Both the position numbers and the translations under genes were made by a program. The notes under the pieces were generated by a model. The model had not been told where the DNA came from. It saw nothing but the letters and a program-made list of their open reading frames with translations, and did not search any database. This document shows positions 59,261 to 64,000 of a stretch of DNA of 64,000 bases, piece after piece (within the stretch, counting starts at the first letter, position 1; every line of letters begins with the position of its first letter). Where the stretch lies: NCBI GenBank assembly GCA_019750135.1, contig JAIEOV010000016.1, forward strand, positions 372,001 through 436,000, written 5' to 3'. This DNA comes from Reyranella sp. (lineage in GTDB: Bacteria > Pseudomonadota > Alphaproteobacteria > Reyranellales > Reyranellaceae).

Positions 59261-60253
59261 ATGCCAGCCAACGAAGGCCTGCTGATCCTGTCACGCGCCG
59301 ACGTTGCGCGGCTGATGGACTATGCCGGCTACGTCGATGCAGTCGAGGCGGCGTTCCTCGCCGCCATGGACGGCCAAGCCGTCGCCCCGCCTGCTGCCGC
59401 GATCCATCTGCCGGAGGGGTCGTTCCACGCCAAGGGCGCTGCACTGCTGGGCGATGCCGGGACGGTCGCGATCAAGCTCAACGGCAACTTTCCCGGCAAT
59501 CCCATCAGCAACGGCCTGCCGACGGTGCAGGGCGTCATCTACCTGGCGGATGCCCGCAACGGCCGGCCCCTGGCGGTGATGGATTCCATTGAGGTCACGA
59601 TCAATCGCACCGGCGCCGCCACGACCTTGGCGGCGCGTCACCTGGCGCGCCCCGAGGCAAAGGTGGCGACCATCTGCGGCGCCGGCGTGCAGGGCCGCAT
59701 TCAGGCGCGCGCCATCGCGGCGGCGCTCGCGCTCCAGCGCCTGAGCATCTGGGATATCCGCCCCGACGCTGCCGTGAGATTGGCCCACCAGCTCAGCCGC
59801 GAATTGCAGATCGACGTCCATGCGAGCGAGAAGCTCGCGACGACGCTGGAGAGCGACGTCATCGTCACCTGCACGTCGGCGCGGCAGGCATTCCTGACGC
59901 CCGAGCTGGTGCGGCCGGGCACCTTCATCGCAGCCGTCGGCGCCGACAACTCGGACAAGCAGGAGATCGATCCCAGCCTCTACGCGGCAAGCCTCGTGGT
60001 CGTTGATTCCCTCGAGCAAGCGGCCGAGATTGGCGACCTGCACCATGCGCTCGTTGCCGGGGCGGTCTCGCTCGGCCACGTGCACGCCACGCTGGGCGAA
60101 GTCCTGACGGGCCGCCGGGCGGGCCGAGGCAGCGCCGAGGCCATCACGCTCTTCGACAGCACCGGCATGGGCTTGCAGGACGTCGCCGCTGCCGCCGAGA
60201 TCTACCGGCGCGCCTGCGCAGCCGACGTCGGCACACGATTGGTCGTCAACTGA
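59261..60253 (+). CDS. Ornithine cyclodeaminase/mu-crystallin family protein
   Basis: 330 aa. N-terminal substrate region (LILSRADVARLMDYAGYVDA, GSFHAKGAALLGDAGTVAIK, with the conserved Lys), then Rossmann fold VATICGAGVQGRIQARAIAA and NAD-contact FIAAVGADNSDKQEIDP. Family members reductively cyclise amino acids or reduce imino acids (alanine, ketimine). It starts 1 base after the GST stop, so is likely the last gene of the plus-strand chromate arm; its link to chromate is not obvious. Confidence 0.92.
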   Translation: MPANEGLLILSRADVARLMDYAGYVDAVEAAFLAAMDGQAVAPPAAAIHLPEGSFHAKGAALLGDAGTVAIKLNGNFPGNPISNGLPTVQGVIYLADARNGRPLAVMDSIEVTINRTGAATTLAARHLARPEAKVATICGAGVQGRIQARAIAAALALQRLSIWDIRPDAAVRLAHQLSRELQIDVHASEKLATTLESDVIVTCTSARQAFLTPELVRPGTFIAAVGADNSDKQEIDPSLYAASLVVVDSLEQAAEIGDLHHALVAGAVSLGHVHATLGEVLTGRRAGRGSAEAITLFDSTGMGLQDVAAAAEIYRRACAADVGTRLVVN

Positions 60254-60264
60254 AGGAGGCAGTC

Positions 60265-60909
60265 ATGGCCCGCCACCCTCACAGACACGCCGTCCTCGCC
60301 ATGAGCTTGGCCGCACTGATGATGTGCGCGGCCGCGGCGCACGCCGAGACCATCACCTTCGACGCCAGCCGCGCAGGCGGACCGCCCGCCGGCTGGACCT
60401 GCGGCAGCACAGGCGGCGGGACGCCGAAATGGACGATCGCGCCCGATGCCGAGGCCGCGAGCGGCCGTTACGTCCTGAAGCAGGCGGGCAAGGCGCCGTT
60501 TCCGTGGTGCGTCAAGCAGGGCACGGCGCTGGCCGACGGCATCGTCGAGGTGAAGTTCAAGCCGCTCGGCGGGCGCGAGGACCAGGCCGGCGGCGTCGTG
60601 TGGCGCTGGAAGGACGGCGACACCTACTACGTCGCCCGCGGCAATGCGCTCGAGAACAACGTCTCGCTCTACTATACCGAGCGCGGCAATCGGCACACGA
60701 TCAAGTATGTCGACGCGCCGGTCGCGCCCAATGCCTGGCACACGCTGCGCGTGGAGTTCTCCGACACGCGGATCCGCGTGTCGCTCGACGGCAAGAGCTA
60801 CATCGAGCTCAGCGACAGCCATATCGCCGGCCCCGGCGCGGTCGGCGTCTGGACCAAGGCCGACAGCGTCACGGTGTTCGACGACTTCACCTATGAGGCC
60901 AAGCCCTGA
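60265..60909 (+). CDS. Secreted DUF1080/LamG-like protein
   Basis: 214 aa. Signal peptide HRHAVLAMSLAALMMCAAAA then HAE. The mature domain is a single jelly-roll (IVEVKFKPLGGREDQAGGVV, WRWKDGDTYYVARGNALENN, NAWHTLRVEFSDTRIRVSLD) resembling the 3-keto-disaccharide hydrolase domain; catalytic residues cannot be assigned. Likely carbohydrate binding in the periplasm. Strong RBS AAGGAGG before ATG 60265; it lies 11 bases after the cyclodeaminase-family gene. Confidence 0.8.
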   Translation: MARHPHRHAVLAMSLAALMMCAAAAHAETITFDASRAGGPPAGWTCGSTGGGTPKWTIAPDAEAASGRYVLKQAGKAPFPWCVKQGTALADGIVEVKFKPLGGREDQAGGVVWRWKDGDTYYVARGNALENNVSLYYTERGNRHTIKYVDAPVAPNAWHTLRVEFSDTRIRVSLDGKSYIELSDSHIAGPGAVGVWTKADSVTVFDDFTYEAKP

Positions 60910-60911
60910 GG

Positions 60912-60940
60912 TTGCTCCTTCGACGCCTTTGACATACTAA
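60912..60940 (+). promoter_or_regulatory. Candidate promoter of the DUF3395-like lipoprotein gene
   Basis: -35 TTGCTC (60912-60917), 17-base spacer, -10 TACTAA (60935-60940), giving a leader of about 50 bases to ATG 60998. A small dyad TTGCA-T-TGCAA follows the -10 element. Confidence 0.4.
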
Positions 60941-60997
60941 TTGCATTGCAAACGCGGACAACTCGCGGGTAGGTTGGCAGTGCAATTTGGGGGAGCC

Positions 60998-61621
60998 ATG
61001 AAGCTGGGCCGTGTTCTTTTTCTCGCGATCCTGTGCGCGGCGGCGGCAATCGCCTGCAGCAGCGGCCCGCCGACGGTGAATTCAACGGTCTCCCTGAAGC
61101 GCGCCTATTGGGGCCTGCCGCAGGATGGGCTGGGCGCCGACGTCACCGGCCGCCTCACCTCCACCTGCCCCAACGGCTATCCGTGCGACGCCTTTGCCAA
61201 CGCCGCCACCTACGGCGACCCGCGGGCCGACATGAACAAGCGGCTGACGCTGATCTGGACCTGCGAGCCGCAGCGCTTCGTGCTGTCGGAGGTCGTGATC
61301 TCCGGCCTCAAGGTCCGCATGGACTGCATCGCCGGCCCGCCGCTCGTGCCGCGCACGATCTCCATCATCGAAGCGACCTGGGGCTCGGCCGGCGCAAGCT
61401 CGACGGCCAACGTCACCCAGCAGGTGCGCGACATCTGCGGCGAGGGGTCGATGCGCTGCCAGGTGCCGGCGATGGCCTACATCTTCGGCAACCAGGACCC
61501 CAATCCCAAGGTCCTGCGCGTCCGTTTCACCTGCAACGGCGAGACCACGCCCGGCCAGCAGTCGATGGAGAACGGCATCGCCGACCTGCGCTGCGAGCGC
61601 AACGCCGACCTGGGCTTCTAG
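60998..61621 (+). CDS. Lipoprotein with two DUF3395-like repeats
   Basis: 207 aa. Lipobox in LFLAILCAAAAIAC gives lipidation at the Cys before SSGPP. The mature part is two similar modules of about 75 residues: VSLKRAYWG, GADVTGRLTSTC, PCDAFANAATYGDP, RLTLIWTCE and then ISIIEATWG, TANVTQQVRDIC, MRCQVPAMAYIFGNQDP, VLRVRFTCNGE. The spacing of A-x-WG/YG, DVT and GDP followed by a beta strand resembles DUF3395. Several conserved cysteines per module suggest disulphides. RBS GGGGAG precedes ATG 60998. Function unknown. Confidence 0.72.
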   Translation: MKLGRVLFLAILCAAAAIACSSGPPTVNSTVSLKRAYWGLPQDGLGADVTGRLTSTCPNGYPCDAFANAATYGDPRADMNKRLTLIWTCEPQRFVLSEVVISGLKVRMDCIAGPPLVPRTISIIEATWGSAGASSTANVTQQVRDICGEGSMRCQVPAMAYIFGNQDPNPKVLRVRFTCNGETTPGQQSMENGIADLRCERNADLGF

Positions 61622-61622
61622 C

Positions 61623-61976
61623 CTACTGCACCGCCGGCGCGCCGGGCGGCAGCGGCGAACGGCGGCATTCGCCGTTCATGAGGCCGCCGGTGACCGGCGA
61701 AACCGCCAGGGCGCCGTCGTTCCTGTTGTAGGTGATGTTGAACTGCGGGAAGCGCGTGCGCATCGACTGGAAGTTGATGCTGGTGCTCGTACCCTCGACC
61801 AGGCTTCCGCCGTCCAACAGCGCGGCCGTGCCGCGCATGTCGTCGAACACGATGTGAAAGTTCTGTTCCTTGCCGCCGGCGTTGAACTTGCAGGCAAGCC
61901 AACGCGGCTCGGCCAACGCCGGCTGCGAGAGCAGCACCAGCAGGGTGACCGTCGCCAGGACCTCCGCCAGCCGCAT
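61623..61976 (-). CDS. Small secreted protein, unknown function
   Basis: 117 aa. Signal peptide MRLAEVLATVTLLVLLSQPA then LAEPR. The mature domain has two cysteines (WLACKFNAGGKEQNF, NGECRRSPLPP) and a beta-rich pattern (FHIVFDDMRGTAALLD, FPQFNITYNRNDGALAVSP). It converges with the lipoprotein gene (1 base between stops) and lies 5 bases downstream of the SDR gene on the same strand, so may be co-transcribed with it. Confidence 0.7.
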   Translation of the reverse strand: MRLAEVLATVTLLVLLSQPALAEPRWLACKFNAGGKEQNFHIVFDDMRGTAALLDGGSLVEGTSTSINFQSMRTRFPQFNITYNRNDGALAVSPVTGGLMNGECRRSPLPPGAPAVQ

Positions 61977-61981
61977 GGCCC

Positions 61982-62743
61982 TTACCTCGGCGCCATGCGG
62001 ATGGCGCCATCCAGGCGGATGGTCTCGCCGTTCAGCATGTGGTTCTCGACGATGCTCATGGCGAGCTGGGCGTATTCCTTGGGATCGCCCAGCCGCGGCG
62101 GGAACGGCACCTGGGCGCCCAGGCTCTTCTGCGCTTCGGCCGACAGGCCCATCATCATCGGCGTCAGGAACAGGCCGGGCGCGATGGTGCAGACGCGGAT
62201 GCCCATGCTCGACAGGTCGCGTGCGATCGGCAGGGTCATGCCGACGACGCCGCCCTTGGAGGCCGAGTAGGCGGCCTGGCCGATCTGGCCGTCGAACGCC
62301 GCCACCGAGGCGGTGTTGATGATGACGCCGCGCTCACCGTCGTCCATCGGCTCGGCCTGGCTCATCGCCCACGAGGCGAGCCGGATGACGTTGAAGGTGC
62401 CGATCAGGTTGACCTGGATCACCTGGGCGAACATCTGGAGGTCGTGCGGACCGGACTTGGAGATGGTCCGGGCAGCGCGGCCGATGCCGGCGCAGTTCAC
62501 CACGACGCGCGGGGCGCCCAGCGTCTCGACCACGGTCTTGACCGAGGCCTCGGTGTTGGCCGCGTCGGCGACGTTGGTCTTCACGTAAAGGCCGCCGATC
62601 TCCTTGGCCTTGGCGGCGCCGAGCTCATCCTGCAGGTCGAAGATCGCGACCTTGGCGCCCGCGGCGGCCAGTGCCGAGGCGGTGGCCCCGCCCAATCCCG
62701 ATGCGCCGCCGGTGACGATGGCAGCCTGCCCCTTGACGTTCAT
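61982..62743 (-). CDS. SDR-family 3-hydroxyacyl-CoA dehydrogenase (HSD10-like)
   Basis: 253 aa. Classical SDR motifs: [20 protein letters not shown] (NAD site), [14 protein letters not shown], catalytic Ser in [20 protein letters not shown] (Tyr-x3-Lys), and the [12 protein letters not shown] loop after the active site. The [20 protein letters not shown], then GQAAYSASK, is typical of type II 3-hydroxyacyl-CoA dehydrogenases. It oxidises 3-hydroxyacyl-CoA with NAD in beta-oxidation or branched-chain amino-acid breakdown. RBS GGAGGG; a good promoter lies upstream. Confidence 0.93.
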   Translation of the reverse strand: MNVKGQAAIVTGGASGLGGATASALAAAGAKVAIFDLQDELGAAKAKEIGGLYVKTNVADAANTEASVKTVVETLGAPRVVVNCAGIGRAARTISKSGPHDLQMFAQVIQVNLIGTFNVIRLASWAMSQAEPMDDGERGVIINTASVAAFDGQIGQAAYSASKGGVVGMTLPIARDLSSMGIRVCTIAPGLFLTPMMMGLSAEAQKSLGAQVPFPPRLGDPKEYAQLAMSIVENHMLNGETIRLDGAIRMAPR

Positions 62744-62768
62744 TCAAATCCCTCCGTGTCCGGGCGAT

Positions 62769-62797
62769 TTATTAAGCGGCCCGCGCCCCCTTGCCAA
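62769..62797 (-). promoter_or_regulatory. Sigma70-like promoter of the SDR gene
   Basis: Minus strand -35 TTGGCA (62797-62792), 17-base spacer, -10 TAATAA (62774-62769), about 25 bases before the start codon at 62743 with RBS GGAGGG between. Confidence 0.6.
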
Positions 62798-62825
62798 GAC
62801 GGCCGACGCTGCCAACTTTCACGGC

Positions 62826-63182
62826 ATGAGCACGACCGACCACGTGGCGGCCGACGAAGCGCGCGTCCGCCGCGGTTTCTGGCAAAAAGCCCGCTCCACC
62901 CTGGGCAAGGTCCCCTTCACCGAGGACGCCGTGGCGGCCTTCCACTGCGCCGCCGATTCGGCGACCCCATTGCCCATCCGCGCCACCCTGTTCGGGGCGC
63001 TGGCCTATTTCGTCCTGCCGTTCGACGCCATTCCCGACATTCTGTTGGGCTTGGGCTACACCGATGACGCCGCCATCATGGTCGCGGCCTTCACCGCCGC
63101 CCGGATGCACATCACCGAGGCGCATCGCGCCAAGGCGCGCGCCTGGCTGTTCAAGGCCGGGGCTTCTCCTGTCGCCGACTGA
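62826..63182 (+). CDS. DUF1232 (YkvA-like) membrane protein
   Basis: 118 aa. Family core VPFTEDAVAAFHCAADSATP, FGALAYFVLPFDAIPDILLG and YTDDAAIMVAAFTAARMHIT, where the Pro-Phe-Asp-x-Ile-Pro-Asp segment is diagnostic. One or two short membrane-associated helices. Function unknown. ATG 62826. Divergent from the SDR gene and 30 bases ahead of the CDF transporter. Confidence 0.9.
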   Translation: MSTTDHVAADEARVRRGFWQKARSTLGKVPFTEDAVAAFHCAADSATPLPIRATLFGALAYFVLPFDAIPDILLGLGYTDDAAIMVAAFTAARMHITEAHRAKARAWLFKAGASPVAD

Positions 63183-63212
63183 CGGCGGCGACCCTGTCGC
63201 CTGGGGCACGCC

Positions 63213-64000
63213 ATGGCCCAGGTGAGACAGTCCGTGCACGTGTCGCTTCGAATCGCGGCGGGCAGCCTCGCCGTCAGCGTCGCCGTGCTCGCGATCAAGT
63301 TTGGCGCCTATCTGCTGACCGGCAGCATCGCGCTCTATTCGGACGCCTTGGAAAGCGTCATCAATGTCCTCACGGCGACGGCTGCGATCGTGGCCATCCG
63401 CAGCGCGGCCCGTCCGCCCGATGCCGAGCATCCCTACGGCCACGACAAGGCCGAGTACCTCTCGGCGATCCTGGTCGGCACCATGATCGTCGTCGCGAGC
63501 CTGGCCATCCTCTGGGAAGCCTACGGGGCGATCAGGGCGCCCAAGCCGATCGACGCGCCATGGACCGGCGTCGCCGTGAACGCGGTCGCGACCGCCATCA
63601 ACGCCGCATGGAGCGCCGTGCTGCTGCGGCAGGGCCGCAGGCACCGCTCTGCCGCGCTGGTGGCGGACGGCAAGCACCTGCTGGCCGATGTCGTCACCTC
63701 GCTCGGTGTCGCGATCGGCGTCGCGCTCGTGGTGCTGACGGGGATCGACGTTCTGGATCCGGCAATCGCCGTCCTGGTGGCGCTGCACGTGTTGTGGAGC
63801 GGCTGGACCGTCATTCGCGACAATGGGAGCGGACTGCTCGATGAAAGCGTTCCAGTCACGGAACTCGCGCGCATCCGCGAGGTCATCTCGCGCAATGCCG
63901 GGGACGCCATCGAGATCCACGACCTGCGCACGCGTCATGCCGGCCGGACCATCTTCATCGACTTCCATCTGGTGGTCCCCGGCAGCATGAGCGTGGAGCA
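63213..64000 (+). CDS. Cation diffusion facilitator (FieF/MamM-like), 3' end outside window
   Basis: 262 residues visible, no stop before the window end. Starts MAQVRQSVHVSLRIAAGSLA. TM2 carries LYSDALESVINVLTATAAI, TM5 DGKHLLADVVTSLGVAIGVA (His-x3-Asp metal site), and the PYGHDKAEYLSAILVG loop is diagnostic of the family. After about residue 205 the cytoplasmic ferredoxin-like domain begins (LARIREVISRNAGDAIEIHD, RTIFIDFHLVVPG). The TM2 site is D-x2-E-S rather than D-x3-D, a subgroup feature. Exports Fe2+, Zn2+ or Mn2+. Distinct from the DmeF-like exporter at 46732. Confidence 0.9.
   Translation, partial: MAQVRQSVHVSLRIAAGSLAVSVAVLAIKFGAYLLTGSIALYSDALESVINVLTATAAIVAIRSAARPPDAEHPYGHDKAEYLSAILVGTMIVVASLAILWEAYGAIRAPKPIDAPWTGVAVNAVATAINAAWSAVLLRQGRRHRSAALVADGKHLLADVVTSLGVAIGVALVVLTGIDVLDPAIAVLVALHVLWSGWTVIRDNGSGLLDESVPVTELARIREVISRNAGDAIEIHDLRTRHAGRTIFIDFHLVVPGSMSVE

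Overview
The window is high-G+C, gene-dense DNA with both strands used about equally and many ATGA stop/start overlaps. The gene set points to an alphaproteobacterium: a HWE-type histidine kinase, DUF3297, a PCMT/erythromycin-esterase fusion, many Bug/TctC-type and other solute-binding proteins, CaiB/BaiF CoA-transferases and acyl-CoA dehydrogenases. A soil or water degrader of the Reyranella or Bradyrhizobium kind would fit, but the genus is a guess. No rRNA, tRNA, CRISPR array, integrase or complete insertion sequence was recognised.

Layout. 1-4.7 kb: stress genes (5'-cut Hsp20, zinc alcohol dehydrogenase, universal stress protein), two small unknown proteins, an F420-type LLM oxidoreductase and a small secreted protein with a clear terminator. 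4.8-10 kb: an amidase/ester-hydrolase neighbourhood (phosphotriesterase-like protein, TctC receptor, N,N-dimethylformamidase-like large subunit, DctP receptor). 10.1-20 kb: LMW phosphatase and sirtuin, an AidB-like acyl-CoA dehydrogenase, a flavin monooxygenase, duplicated small secreted proteins, and a coupled acyl-CoA dehydrogenase/CoA-transferase/CoA-transferase operon. 20.1-27.4 kb: a minus-strand DUF4129-DUF4350-MoxR-DUF58-SpoIIM-RDD operon preceded by a lone receiver protein. 27.5-31.7 kb: TctC receptor, Mug-like glycosylase, DUF1254 protein, an exported SOD-family protein, a perfect 29-bp inverted repeat and a zincin. 31.8-38.1 kb: a complete dipeptide-type ABC transporter with an FAD monooxygenase. 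38.2-47.9 kb: housekeeping and signalling genes, including the PCMT-esterase fusion and a DmeF-like metal exporter. 48.0-50.3 kb: a small islet with a DUF3987 protein, an AT-rich repeat, a lipoprotein gene and a beta-propeller gene remnant.

50.3-60.3 kb is the most notable region: an enlarged chromate-resistance locus. On the minus strand lie chrB, chrA, an exported SOD-family protein and an MFS transporter. Divergent from these, on the plus strand, lie a cytoplasmic SOD-rhodanese fusion, a solo ChrB C-terminal domain protein, a MATE exporter, a YncE-like propeller, a glutathione S-transferase and an ornithine-cyclodeaminase-family protein. The 114-bp space between the two arms contains two good sigma70-like promoters facing opposite ways. 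They share one -10 segment, and their -35 hexamers form an inverted repeat (CTTGATAC/GTATCAAG). Transcription of the two arms therefore looks mutually exclusive or commonly repressed, most simply by ChrB. 60.3-64 kb: secreted or lipoprotein genes, an SDR dehydrogenase, a DUF1232 protein and a CDF transporter cut by the window end.

The inferred theme is coping with oxidants, metals and oxyanions alongside scavenging and oxidation of organic acids, amides and acyl-CoAs. Functional assignments rest on motifs read by eye. No database search was possible.
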